From positions 1 through 46,261 of the forward strand of contig NZ_VSFA01000058.1 of the NCBI RefSeq assembly GCF_008119785.1: a stretch of 46,261 nt of DNA, written 5' to 3'. Every line of letters starts with the position of its first letter. Positions within the stretch are counted from its first letter, which is position 1. The position numbers were made by a program, and so were the translations under genes. The notes under the pieces were generated by a model, which had not been told where the DNA came from, searched no databases, and was given only the letters and a program-made list of their open reading frames with translations. This document shows positions 16,145 through 24,772 of the stretch, one piece after another. Source of the stretch: Micromonospora sp. MP36. Lineage in GTDB: Bacteria > Actinomycetota > Actinomycetes > Mycobacteriales > Micromonosporaceae.

Positions 16145-17185
16145 TCAGTCCAGCGCCGCGGCCGACCAGTCGGCGAGGAGTTCCAGCACCGGCCGGCGGC
16201 CGGCGAACATCGCCGCCTCGTCCCGCTGGTCGTAGGTCTGGCCGGTCGCCCCGCCGGCCCGGTTAAGCATCACCGGCGCGAGCCAGAAGTACTTGGCCGC
16301 GCCGGCGATCCGCACGGCGCGGGCGACCAGTGCCGGATCGGCGACCCCACGCAGCCCCTCGACGTACCCGGTCAGCACCGCATCCGCCACGTCGGGCAGG
16401 AGCGCCACGTCCACCAGGCCGTCGAAGAAGGTGTCCAACACCAGGTTGGCCGCGTCCTCGCCGATCGGGCCGGGGCCCACGAAGGACCAGTCCAGCAGCA
16501 CGGGGCCGCCGCCGGCCAGAATCAGGTTGGTCGGCCAGACATCGTGGTGGCAGAGGGTACGCGGCAGCCGGTCCGTGGCAGCCAGCACCGCGTGCCGCCG
16601 CTCCCACAGCCGGCGCAGCGTCGTCCGGAGCGACGCCGGCCAGGCCACCACCGCGGCCGGATGGTCCCACGGCACTGGCTCGGTCACCGGGCGGCTCAGC
16701 GTGTAGTCGCGCAGCCAGTCCCGGGCCAGCCAGTCGTACCGGGGCAGCTCGGCGGTCCGATCCAGCCAGTCGGCGTGCGCGACGCCGAGCCGGCGGGCGA
16801 CCTCGCCGAAGTCGCCGATCGTGCCGACTGTCCCCGGCCGTCCGTCCATGTCGGCCAGCCAGAGCGCGACCGTGCCGTCCGGCCGCTCTTCGACCGCCAA
16901 CACGTCCGGCGCGGCGAGGCCCGCGCCGGCCCATGCGGTGGCGGCCAGTCCGCTGCCGTACGCCTCGACCTCGCGCCGCCAGTAGTTCCAGTGGCCGACG
17001 TCGGCGCTCGCCGCCCAGTGCGTCGGGCCGGTGCCGTGCCTGGGTGGCGTGATCAGCTTCAGTACGGCCGGCCGGCCGTTCCGGTGGGTCCGCCAGATGC
17101 CGCCGGTCACCCCGTTGAGCGGGTTGTGGGTCAACGGATGGGCCGGCACCTCGGCGGGGACGAGGTCGAGCGGAGGGCGGGTCAC
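16145..17185 (-). CDS. aminoglycoside phosphotransferase-family kinase
   Basis: A 346-residue protein-kinase-like fold enzyme. The catalytic loop is LCHHDVWPTNLIL (HxDxxxxN) and the metal-binding loop is VLLDWSFVGPGPIGEDAANL, where the second acidic position of the usual D-x-D/E is replaced by Ser. The N-terminal part has a plausible ATP-lysine in AVLKLI. The GTG at 17185 starts the conserved region and the extra frame upstream is poor. Family members phosphorylate antibiotics, choline, sugars or act as macrolide kinases. No resistance specificity should be assumed. Confidence 0.85.
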   Translation of the reverse strand: MTRPPLDLVPAEVPAHPLTHNPLNGVTGGIWRTHRNGRPAVLKLITPPRHGTGPTHWAASADVGHWNYWRREVEAYGSGLAATAWAGAGLAAPDVLAVEERPDGTVALWLADMDGRPGTVGTIGDFGEVARRLGVAHADWLDRTAELPRYDWLARDWLRDYTLSRPVTEPVPWDHPAAVVAWPASLRTTLRRLWERRHAVLAATDRLPRTLCHHDVWPTNLILAGGGPVLLDWSFVGPGPIGEDAANLVLDTFFDGLVDVALLPDVADAVLTGYVEGLRGVADPALVARAVRIAGAAKYFWLAPVMLNRAGGATGQTYDQRDEAAMFAGRRPVLELLADWSAAALD

Positions 17186-17294
17186 CGCGCGCAGCCTACC
17201 GGCGATAGGCCACCGGCTGGCTGGACGCGCCAGATCGCGTACCTGGCGGTGTCCGGTGCCCGCAGACACCGCCACCTCGGCGCGCCGGAGTGGA

Positions 17295-18521
17295 TCAACG
17301 AGGGGCCGGGCCGACGAGTGGCCGGGTGCGGCGCTGGGCGGGATCCGGGACCGGGAGAAGCCAGGGGCCGGCGAGGAGTCCGACAGCGGCCTGGGCGGCG
17401 CCGGCGACCACGAGCGTGGGGCCGGCGCCGGCCAGCCCGATGACGGCCCCGCCGGCGAGTAGCCCGATCGAGACGGCGCCGTCGTGCACCAGGCTCTCCG
17501 CGGCGAAGGCGGCCCGCCGTTCCGCCCCGTCGGTGCGGGTGGTGATCAGGCGGTTGAGGGCGGCGATGCCGAGCGGCATGGCGAACCCGCCGACCGCGGC
17601 CAGCGCCGCGATCAGCACGAGCGAGGAGGTGACGGCGGGCAGCGCGGCGAAGGTCGCGCCGAGCAGGATCCAGCCGGTCGCCATCGTGGCCAGCGGCGGC
17701 AGCCGGGGTACGAGCATCGGCGCGAGCAGCGCGCCGGCGAGCGAGCCCGCGCCGTAGCCGGTCATGCCGGCCGAGACGAGTAGGCCGGGGCGGCCGGTCT
17801 CGGCGCCGAGGATCGCCAGCCCGAGGGTGAAGGCGAACCAGGTGAGGCCGCCGACGCCGGCCATGGTCACCGCGCGGCGTACCTCGGGGTGACGGGCCAG
17901 CACGTGCCGGAGTGCGGGAGCGCCAGCGGCGACCTCGGCGCGGGGCGCGGCGGTGCCGCGTACGGCCAGTAGCAGGGCGGCACCGAGAGCGACGCCGGCC
18001 GCCTCCGCCCAGAGCAGCCGGAACGGCCCGCCGACGGTGATCGCCCACCCAGCCAGCGGCGGCGCCAGGATCATGGTGCTGCGGTGCGCGAAGTCCTGCC
18101 AGGCCAGCATCCGGGCGGCGACACCGGGGCCGGCGCCGTCGCAGATGTCGGCGAGCAGCGCCCGCTGCCCCGGCCCGCTCAGCGCGGTGGCCGCCCCGGT
18201 GATCAGCCCGGCGGTGGCCAGGTGGAGCGGGCCGACGGCGCCGACCGCCGCGCCGACCGGGACGACGAGCAGCCCGAGCACCTGCACCGCGAGCACCCCG
18301 GCGAGGGCCCGTCCCGTGGTGAGCCGCTGCCGCAGACCCCGCGCCCACCAGGGCGAGGTGAGCATCGGCAGCCCGACCGCGCCACCGACCAGCCCGGTGG
18401 TCCACGCGGATCCGGTCTCGGCGAGCGCGACGAGAGGCAGCGCGACGGCGGTGGCACGCTGCCCCAACCAGGTCACGAAGGTGGTGGTCAGCATGGCGGC
18501 GATGGCGCGGCGTGGGTTCAC
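17295..18521 (-). CDS. MFS transporter
   Basis: A 408-residue membrane protein with about twelve hydrophobic segments. The N-terminal TFVTWLGQRATAVALPLVAL and the loop between helices 2 and 3 fit the major facilitator superfamily, drug/proton antiporter-like branch (MFS_3 type). It starts at GTG 18521 just inside the divergent promoter shared with a LysR regulator, which probably controls it. The substrate is unknown, and export of a small molecule is the most likely role. Confidence 0.85.
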   Translation of the reverse strand: MNPRRAIAAMLTTTFVTWLGQRATAVALPLVALAETGSAWTTGLVGGAVGLPMLTSPWWARGLRQRLTTGRALAGVLAVQVLGLLVVPVGAAVGAVGPLHLATAGLITGAATALSGPGQRALLADICDGAGPGVAARMLAWQDFAHRSTMILAPPLAGWAITVGGPFRLLWAEAAGVALGAALLLAVRGTAAPRAEVAAGAPALRHVLARHPEVRRAVTMAGVGGLTWFAFTLGLAILGAETGRPGLLVSAGMTGYGAGSLAGALLAPMLVPRLPPLATMATGWILLGATFAALPAVTSSLVLIAALAAVGGFAMPLGIAALNRLITTRTDGAERRAAFAAESLVHDGAVSIGLLAGGAVIGLAGAGPTLVVAGAAQAAVGLLAGPWLLPVPDPAQRRTRPLVGPAPR

Positions 18522-18556
18522 GATTTCGATCCTGTGGTTCCGGCGGCTCGCACGGT

Positions 18557-18586
18557 AGCTGGCGAAACGGCATGCCAGCTCATAAT
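18557..18586. promoter_or_regulatory. LysR operator and -10 box in the MFS/LysR divergent region
   Basis: A perfect 7-bp inverted repeat, AGCTGGC (18557-18563) and GCCAGCT (18574-18580), has a T-N11-A core (T18560, A18572), the classical LysR-box form. It directly abuts CATAAT (18581-18586), a -10 box lying about 9 nt from the lysR ATG, so lysR is probably leaderless and autoregulated. Confidence 0.55.
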
Positions 18587-18594
18587 CTGTGCCT

Positions 18595-19467
18595 ATGAGC
18601 TCCCTACCCACGGTCGATGATCTACGGCTCGTCGAGGCGCTGGCCCGGCACGGCTCCGTGGGCGCGGCGGGCCGCGAGATGCGGATCAGCCAGCCGGCCG
18701 CGAGCAACCGGCTGGCGGCGCTGGAGCGGCGGATCGGCGAGCGGCTCTTCGAGCGGGACACCACCGGGGCGCGACCGACCCCGGCCGGGCGGGCGCTGGC
18801 GGCGGAGGCGGCCCACGTGCTCGGCCACCTGGAGGCGATCTTCGACCGGACCCGGGCGGCCGCACGCGGCGAGGTGCTGAGCGTCGGCACCTTTTCGAGC
18901 CTGGCCGCGTTGCTGTTCCCCGCCCTGGTCGGCCTGCTCGGCGACGTGACCCTGCAGCAGGTCACCGACCACGGTGACCGGCTGGTCGAGTGGGTCGGCG
19001 AGGGCTCGCTGGACGCCGCCTTCGTCACCGTCGCCAACCAGCTGCGGCTGCCGGCCACGGCCACCGCGACACCCGTCGCCGGCGACCGGCTCGCCGTGCT
19101 CACCCCGCCGGGGGTGCGGCTCGGCACCGGACGTCGGCCGTTCGCCGGCCTCGACGTGGTGGCCCACACGTACGACCCGTCCGCCGACGCGCTGCACCGG
19201 CGGCTCTCCGCGCTGGGCGCCCAGCCCAGGCCGGCGGCCACGGGCGAGACCGCGGTACGGATGGGCCGGCTGCTCGACTGCCCGGTGGTCCTGCCGCGCG
19301 GGCTCGCCCTCGCCTACGCGGCCCCGGACGAGCAGGTCTCGGCGGCGCCGGTCCCGGGGCGCTTCACCCTCTTCCTGGTCACCCGGCGACCCACGCCGGC
19401 CACTCTGGCGACCGTGGTGGACGGGCTGGCCGACCGGCTCGGTCTGGAACGGGCGGGACGGACCTGA
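18595..19467 (+). CDS. LysR family transcriptional regulator
   Basis: A 290-residue DNA-binding protein. The N-terminal winged helix-turn-helix (LVEALARHGSVGAAGREMRISQPAASNRLAALERRIG region, residues 12-48) is typical of LysR, and a periplasmic-binding-like effector domain follows (VLSVGTFSSLAALLFPALV onwards). The start is ATG 18595, with a GTG two codons earlier possible. It is divergent from the MFS gene, the normal arrangement for a LysR regulator and its target. Confidence 0.9.
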   Translation: MSSLPTVDDLRLVEALARHGSVGAAGREMRISQPAASNRLAALERRIGERLFERDTTGARPTPAGRALAAEAAHVLGHLEAIFDRTRAAARGEVLSVGTFSSLAALLFPALVGLLGDVTLQQVTDHGDRLVEWVGEGSLDAAFVTVANQLRLPATATATPVAGDRLAVLTPPGVRLGTGRRPFAGLDVVAHTYDPSADALHRRLSALGAQPRPAATGETAVRMGRLLDCPVVLPRGLALAYAAPDEQVSAAPVPGRFTLFLVTRRPTPATLATVVDGLADRLGLERAGRT

Positions 19468-19480
19468 AGCAGGTCGACGG

Positions 19481-20239
19481 TCACGGCCTGGGCAGGTCCG
19501 CGCACAGCTTCCTCGGGAAGGCCGGCTGCACGGTGAGCACCCGTCCGCAGCCGGCCTCCGTCGAACTGGCGATCGTGGCCCACCCCTGCTGGCCGGCCCA
19601 GCGGAGGAAGTAGCGTCGCACGTTGACCGACGGGTTGCAGCCCGGCCGTGCCTCGGCACCGCATGGCACCGGATCGAACGGCACCGTCATGACCAGCCAC
19701 GTGCCGTCGCAGCCCTCGGGCGAGCCGACGGAGTGCCGGGACACGTCTATGCCGCGCACCGCGACGTCGATCCAGGCACGGGCACAGTGGTCCGCCGGCA
19801 TCGGGTCGCAGCCGAACGTCGGGTCGCAGCGGCGGTAGTTCTCTCCATCGCGTTTCCACGGCTCCTGGTTGAGCACGACGATCCGGCCGTCGATCGGCCC
19901 AGGCGCGGTCAGTGTCACCTCGCCCGACGTGTGCGTGGGGCAGGCCCCGACCACTCCCGACAGCCGCGAGTCCTGCACCACGTTGGCGTAGATGCGGTTG
20001 TTTTCCTCCACGAAGTAGGTGATGCGCGGATCGCGGGAGCAACCATCGGCGTCACCGAGCAGCGCCAGGGTCAGCACGAGCGAACGCGGGTCGTCGCTGA
20101 CGCGTACCGCGGTGACGTCGGCCTGGTAGGTGCCCCAGCTGGAGCCCTCGGCGGAGCCGGCCGGCGAGGACGCGTCGCCCGGCTTGGCGCAGCTCAGGAG
20201 GGCGGCCAGGCACAGCAGGGCGGTGACGAGTCGACGCAT
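19481..20239 (-). CDS. cysteine-rich lipoprotein of unknown function
   Basis: A 252-residue exported lipoprotein (signal MRRLVTALLCLAALLSC with lipobox LLSC). The mature domain has many cysteines (CSRD, GACPTH, RRCDPTFGCDP, DHCARAW, EGCDG, PCGAEARPGC, AGCGR, KLCAD), probably paired in disulfides outside the membrane. I do not recognise the family. ATG 20239 is preferred, and an ATG four codons upstream (20251) is possible. It converges on lysR with 13 nt between. Confidence 0.7.
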   Translation of the reverse strand: MRRLVTALLCLAALLSCAKPGDASSPAGSAEGSSWGTYQADVTAVRVSDDPRSLVLTLALLGDADGCSRDPRITYFVEENNRIYANVVQDSRLSGVVGACPTHTSGEVTLTAPGPIDGRIVVLNQEPWKRDGENYRRCDPTFGCDPMPADHCARAWIDVAVRGIDVSRHSVGSPEGCDGTWLVMTVPFDPVPCGAEARPGCNPSVNVRRYFLRWAGQQGWATIASSTEAGCGRVLTVQPAFPRKLCADLPRP

Positions 20240-20300
20240 GGCAATGAGCATGGCCGGCAGCCGCCCCTGCGCATCCGTATGGATACTCAGTCCGGGTGTC

Positions 20301-20987
20301 TCAGACGCCGACGCGCTGCTCGGGGATGCAGAGGCCGTAGAGGGCCATCAGTTCGGGGCTGTCGATCCGGCTGCCGTCGGCCACCGAGTCGCAGGAGATG
20401 TCGACGATCATGTCCTTGTGCGCCAGCAAGTACGGCCGGGCCCCCACGTCGGCGCTGGCCAGGGTCGCGATCCCGGACCAGTGCCGGCGCCCGAACAGCA
20501 TCGGGTAGCCGCGCAGCCCGTCGTAGGTGGCGCAGACCAGCACGTCCGGGTACGGCAGGGCGGTCACCCGCCGGACCGCGGCGGTGGTGAGCCCGGGCAT
20601 GTCCACCGGCACCACCACGACCGCCTCGATCCCCTCGTCGGTCAGCGCGGCCAGCCCGGCCCGGATCGAGGAGCCCACCCCGGTCCCCCAGGCCCGGTTG
20701 ACCACCACGGTGGCCGAGGTCAGGTCCGTCGTCTGGCGGACCTGGTCAGCCGCCGCGCCGAGCACGACCACGACCTGCTCGCAGCCCGCCTCGCGCATCG
20801 TGTCGATCAGCTGGCTCACCAGGGGTTTCTCCCCTTGGTGCAGCAACGCCTCGGGTCCGCCGATCCGACGGCCCCCACCAGCGGCGATGATCATTCCTGC
20901 GATCCGGTTCAGCTGTGCCCCCTCGACCAGGGGGACGGAGCGGGGCAGCCGCACCCGGTCCGTCCCGTCGTACGCACACCGGACCAA
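20301..20987 (-). CDS. MobA-like nucleotidyltransferase
   Basis: The NTP-binding signature GMIIAAGGGRRIGGPEALL, the following KPLVSQLIDTM and the aspartate in VVVVPVDMPGL mark the MobA/MocA-like NTP transferase fold (molybdenum cofactor cytidylyl/guanylyltransferases and relatives). Active residues look complete. The frame opens at TTG 20987, but conserved sequence begins near residue 29. A CTG at 20912 follows GAGGGGG at ideal spacing, and ATG 20894 lies inside the nucleotide motif, so the true start is uncertain. No other molybdenum gene is nearby, so the substrate is not established. Confidence 0.75.
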   Translation of the reverse strand: MVRCAYDGTDRVRLPRSVPLVEGAQLNRIAGMIIAAGGGRRIGGPEALLHQGEKPLVSQLIDTMREAGCEQVVVVLGAAADQVRQTTDLTSATVVVNRAWGTGVGSSIRAGLAALTDEGIEAVVVVPVDMPGLTTAAVRRVTALPYPDVLVCATYDGLRGYPMLFGRRHWSGIATLASADVGARPYLLAHKDMIVDISCDSVADGSRIDSPELMALYGLCIPEQRVGV

Positions 20988-21035
20988 CGAGCGCCGCCGG
21001 GAGCGGGTAGCGGGGCAAAACGGAAATTTGTGCGA

Positions 21036-22709
21036 CTATGCCGCGTCGGCGTAGCAGTCGACGATGGACAGGTCGAGCGGGAACCGGACCGGGGTGTCCC
21101 CGAACAGCAGCCCGGTGGCCCGGGCGCCCGAGGCGCTGACCGCCGCCGCCACCGCCTCGGCCTGGCCGGCCGGGCAGTGCACGATCACCTCGTCGTGCTG
21201 GAAGAAGACCAGTTCGGCCCCGGTGCCGGCGAGCGCGGTGCGGAGCGTGGCCAGCAGCGTGGCGGCCCACTCGGCGGCGGTGGCCTGGATGACGAAGTTG
21301 CGGGTGAACCGGCCGCGGGAGCGGGCCGCCCGGGCCCGGGGACCCTGCGGGTCCGCCGCCGCCTCCGGGTCCACCTCCGCCCCGTCGCCGAGGTCCACCG
21401 ACCCCGGCGGGCAGGTACGCCCCAACCACGACCGCACCAGCCCGCCCGCCTCACCGGTGCGGGCGGCCGCCTCCACGTACCCGAACGCCGTCGGGTAGTT
21501 CCGCTTGAGCACGGCGAGTGCGGGCACCGCCGCGCCACCGGTCTGCCCGTACATGGCGCCGAGCAGGGCCACCTTGGCGCGGGCCCGGTCACCGGCGAAC
21601 GCGTCCCGGGCCAGGGCGGCGTAGAGGTCCCCGGCGCCACCGGCGGCGGCCAGCCGCTCGTCGCCGGAGACCGCCGCGAGCACCCGGGGTTCGAGCTGCC
21701 CCGCGTCGGCCACCACGAAGGCCCAGCCCGGATCGGCCACCACCGCGCGGCGGATCACCTTCGGGATCTGCAGGGCACCGCCGCCCCGGGTCGCCCAGCG
21801 GCCGGACACCACCCCGCCGGGCACGTACTCGGGATGGAAGCGCCCGCCGGAGACCCAGGCGTCCCGCCACGCCCAGCCGTGCGCCGTCCAGATCCGGTAG
21901 AGCTCCTTGTATTCCAGCACCAGCGGCACCGCCGGATGCTCCACCCCGCGCAGCACCCAGGCCCGGGTGTTCGGCAGCTCCACCCCGGCCCGGGCGAACG
22001 CCTTCAGCAGCTCGGCCGGGGAGTCAGCGTGCAGCTGACGCACGCCGAACGCGTCGGCGATCCGGGCGGCCAACTCGGCCAGCCGGCGGGGCGGCCCGCC
22101 GACCGGTGACGCCTCACCGAGCAGGTCGGCGAGGATCATGTCGTGTACGTCGGCGCGCCACGGCAGGCCGGCCGCCCCCATCTCGGCGGCGATCAGCGCA
22201 CCGGCCGACTCGGCGGCGACCAGCAGCCGGAACCGGCCGGGGTGCGCGGTGGCCGCGATCCGGTCGAGCTGGTCCGCGTACACCCGGGTCAACGCCTCGA
22301 TGTCCGGGCCTGGCGGGCCGGACGGCGGGTCGAACAGCGCGCCCTGGCCGTGACCGGGCGGCTCCGCCGGGCGGGGCGCCGGGTCGGGCGGCACCGGCGC
22401 GCCGGTCAGCCGGGCCCAGGCGGCGGCGAGCGAGCGGGGCTCGCCCCAGCGGCCGGCGTGCCCGAGCAGCAGCGCCTCGGTGAGCTCGACGTCGTGGCAG
22501 CGGTCCAGCCGTACGCCGGCGCGCAGCAGCGCCGGGTAGAGCGGGACGCCGGTGGCCCACACCCAGCGGGGGCGCTCGGCGGCCTCCCGGGCGGCCATCG
22601 CGGCGGCCAGGTCGGCGACCGGCTCGGCCGGGCCCGCGGGTCGGCCGGCCGGGTCGAGGGGTTGCCACACTCCCCCGCCCCTCTCGTCCGACACCACCGC
22701 CACCAGCAC
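21036..22709 (-). CDS. bifunctional 3'-5' exonuclease / family A DNA polymerase
   Basis: A 557-residue PolA-related protein without the 5'-nuclease domain. Polymerase motif A is VVADAGQLEPRVLAAVSGDERL, split as DAGQLEPRVLA. Motif B is RAKVALLGAMYGQTGG, and motif C is FFQHDEVIVHC. The N-terminal 200 residues correspond to a 3'-5' exonuclease-like domain with poorly conserved acidic residues. The GTG at 22709 begins the family-like LVAVVSDERGGG, and a GTG at 22739 is an alternative. Actinobacteria carry this gene in addition to true polA. Its role in replication or repair is not settled. Confidence 0.87.
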   Translation of the reverse strand: MLVAVVSDERGGGVWQPLDPAGRPAGPAEPVADLAAAMAAREAAERPRWVWATGVPLYPALLRAGVRLDRCHDVELTEALLLGHAGRWGEPRSLAAAWARLTGAPVPPDPAPRPAEPPGHGQGALFDPPSGPPGPDIEALTRVYADQLDRIAATAHPGRFRLLVAAESAGALIAAEMGAAGLPWRADVHDMILADLLGEASPVGGPPRRLAELAARIADAFGVRQLHADSPAELLKAFARAGVELPNTRAWVLRGVEHPAVPLVLEYKELYRIWTAHGWAWRDAWVSGGRFHPEYVPGGVVSGRWATRGGGALQIPKVIRRAVVADPGWAFVVADAGQLEPRVLAAVSGDERLAAAGGAGDLYAALARDAFAGDRARAKVALLGAMYGQTGGAAVPALAVLKRNYPTAFGYVEAAARTGEAGGLVRSWLGRTCPPGSVDLGDGAEVDPEAAADPQGPRARAARSRGRFTRNFVIQATAAEWAATLLATLRTALAGTGAELVFFQHDEVIVHCPAGQAEAVAAAVSASGARATGLLFGDTPVRFPLDLSIVDCYADAA

Positions 22710-22770
22710 GGATGCGATTCTGCCTCGCCCGTCCGACACTCGTCCGCGCCGGATGACGAACGCCCTCCGT

Positions 22771-22816
22771 CACGGAACGAGTGGCCGTCCCGCCTCGAAT
22801 GGCCACTCGTCCCGTG
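22771..22816 (-). terminator. terminator of the first sugar ABC operon
   Basis: A 16-bp stem (22771-22786 with 22801-22816, one mismatch) with a 14-nt loop begins 26 nt past the last permease stop. Confidence 0.75.
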
Positions 22817-22841
22817 AATCTGCGCCCTCGCCGGGCGGGGG

Positions 22842-23795
22842 TTACTTGCCGACGCCGGCGGTGAGGCCGGACTGGACCTGGCGCTGGAAGACGATGTACA
22901 CGATCAGCACCGGGAGCGTGGCCATGGTGACGCCGGCGAACAGCCCGGACCAGTCGGACCGGTAGCCCTGGTTGACCGACAGTTCGATCAGCCCCTGGGA
23001 GATCACCTGGTGCTTCGGCTCGCCCGACAGCGACTGCATGAGCAGGGTCGGCAGGTACCACTGGTTCCACTGGCCGAGCACGTTGAAGATGCCGATGCTG
23101 ATCAGGCCCGGCTTGGCCATCGGCAGCATCACGCTGAAGAAGGTCCGGGTGTGTGAGGCCCCGTCGACCATGGCCGCCTCGGCGATCGAGTCGGGCAGCG
23201 TCCGGAAGAACGAGTGCATGAAGAAGATCGTGAACGACAGAGACCAGGCGATGTAGACCACGATCAGCATGAGGTGCTTGTTGGGCCCGAGGAGCGGGAA
23301 GGTGACGCCCATGTTGTAGACGCCCTTGAACAGCGGCACCGCGGCCAGGTAGACCGGCAGGGTCAGCCCGGACAGGAACATGTAGTAGATCAGCCGGTTG
23401 CCGCGGAACTCGTAGCGGGCCAGCGCGTACGCGGCCATCGAGCCGAGCAGCATGGTCAGGGTGACGCTGCCGGCCAGCACCAGCACCGTGTTGAGGAAGA
23501 ACGACCCGAGGTGCCCGCCGAGCCAGGCGCGGGAGAAGTTGTCCCAGTGCAGCTTGCTCGGGATGAGGGAGAGCGGCTCGCGGATGACCTCCGAGTCGCC
23601 CTTGAACGCCGACATCACCACCCACAGCAGCGGATAGATCACCATCAGGGCCCAGACCACCAGGAACAGGTGGGAGAAGCCGTTGAAGATCCGAGCACCC
23701 ACGCCTGCCCGTGGGGCTCGCGCCCGCCGTACGGGCGCCGGGCGGGACGGGCTGGCCTGGTCGGCCTGGCCGAGACCGTGTGTCGCCGTGCTCAT
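22842..23795 (-). CDS. sugar ABC transporter permease, MalG/NgcG-like
   Basis: A 317-residue inner-membrane permease. The cytoplasmic ATPase-contact (EAA) loop is EAAMVDGASHTRTFFSVMLP. A 40-residue Pro/Ala/Arg-rich cytoplasmic head precedes the first helix. ATG 23795 follows GGAGG at 7 nt, so the frame opening at 23828 is not used. It is the last gene of a binding protein-permease-permease unit without an ATP-binding subunit. Actinobacterial chitobiose/GlcNAc importers share the MsiK ATPase in trans. It is paralogous to the gene at 31710. Confidence 0.88.
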   Translation of the reverse strand: MSTATHGLGQADQASPSRPAPVRRARAPRAGVGARIFNGFSHLFLVVWALMVIYPLLWVVMSAFKGDSEVIREPLSLIPSKLHWDNFSRAWLGGHLGSFFLNTVLVLAGSVTLTMLLGSMAAYALARYEFRGNRLIYYMFLSGLTLPVYLAAVPLFKGVYNMGVTFPLLGPNKHLMLIVVYIAWSLSFTIFFMHSFFRTLPDSIAEAAMVDGASHTRTFFSVMLPMAKPGLISIGIFNVLGQWNQWYLPTLLMQSLSGEPKHQVISQGLIELSVNQGYRSDWSGLFAGVTMATLPVLIVYIVFQRQVQSGLTAGVGK

Positions 23796-23808
23796 CGTCG
23801 CGCCTCCT

Positions 23809-24750
23809 TCAGAACTCGATACGTTCACGACGGGTGATCCTCAGCTGCACCGCGGCGAGCAGGATCGTGAAGATGGCCAGCGCGACACCCATCGCGCAGG
23901 CGTAGCCGTACTGGCCCTTCTGGAACGCGGTGAAGTTGAGCACCGACGCGAAGATCTCGCTGGCGTGGTTCGGGCCGCCCTGGCTCGGGGTCATGACGAA
24001 GACCAACGCGTACATGTCCAGCGCGATGAAACCCAGGTAGACCCAGGCCACCGAGACGGTGTCCCGCAGCAGCGGCAGGGTGACCCGGAAGAAGGTGTGG
24101 AAGCGCCCGGCGCCGTCGAGGATCGCCGCCTCGTAGATCTCCTTCGGAATCGACTGCATCGCCGCGGAGAAGAGCACCATGTAGAAACCGGCCCCACTCC
24201 ACACCGCGATGAACAGCAGCCACCACAGCACCGCCGGCACGCCGAGGAAGGGCTCCGGATCGGCGGTGAACGCGATCGGGTTGTCCGCGTCGACCAGCCC
24301 GATCTTGATGAGCAGGCCGTTGATCAGGCCCTGACCGTCGGTGCGGTAGATCTGCTGCCACATGACGGCGATGAGCACCAGCGACAGCACCTGCGGGAAG
24401 AAGAAGACGATCTTGTAGAACCCGGAGCCGAACACCCCGCGGATGCCGGCCCTGTCCTCGCGTCCGCCCACGTTGAGCAGGAACGCGAGGAACAGGGCCA
24501 GCGCGATGGTGAACAGCGGCACGGTGACCAGGAAGAAGACGTTGTGCCAGAACGCCTTCCGGATCAGCTCGTCGGAGAGCAGCCGGACGTAGTTGTCCAA
24601 CCCGACGAAGTGCTGGGAATCCGAGTACCCGCCCCAGTCGGTCAGCGAGTATCCCGCCGCCTGCACGAACGGCCACACCACGTAGAACAGGTACAGCGCG
24701 ACGGGCAGGGCCAGGAAGCCCGTGACGAAGCGCGCGACTCCGTGCCGCAT
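23809..24750 (-). CDS. sugar ABC transporter permease, MalF/NgcF-like
   Basis: A 313-residue permease with about six transmembrane helices and the EAA loop EAAILDGAGRFHTFFRVTLP. The ATG at 24750 gives MRHGVARFVTGFLAL, matching the start MRHGKYPLIITFLL of the paralogue at 33520, and has GAGGAA 9 nt upstream. The GTG at 24759 is therefore rejected. The stop is 13 nt before the next permease and the start lies 22 nt after the binding-protein stop, so all three are one transcript. Confidence 0.88.
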   Translation of the reverse strand: MRHGVARFVTGFLALPVALYLFYVVWPFVQAAGYSLTDWGGYSDSQHFVGLDNYVRLLSDELIRKAFWHNVFFLVTVPLFTIALALFLAFLLNVGGREDRAGIRGVFGSGFYKIVFFFPQVLSLVLIAVMWQQIYRTDGQGLINGLLIKIGLVDADNPIAFTADPEPFLGVPAVLWWLLFIAVWSGAGFYMVLFSAAMQSIPKEIYEAAILDGAGRFHTFFRVTLPLLRDTVSVAWVYLGFIALDMYALVFVMTPSQGGPNHASEIFASVLNFTAFQKGQYGYACAMGVALAIFTILLAAVQLRITRRERIEF

Positions 24751-24772
24751 TGGACTCACTTCCTCGAACGGA

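Noticed and set aside
16145..17185. Antibiotic-resistance kinase
   Set aside because: Only generic phosphotransferase motifs are visible, and nothing in the context indicates a drug substrate.
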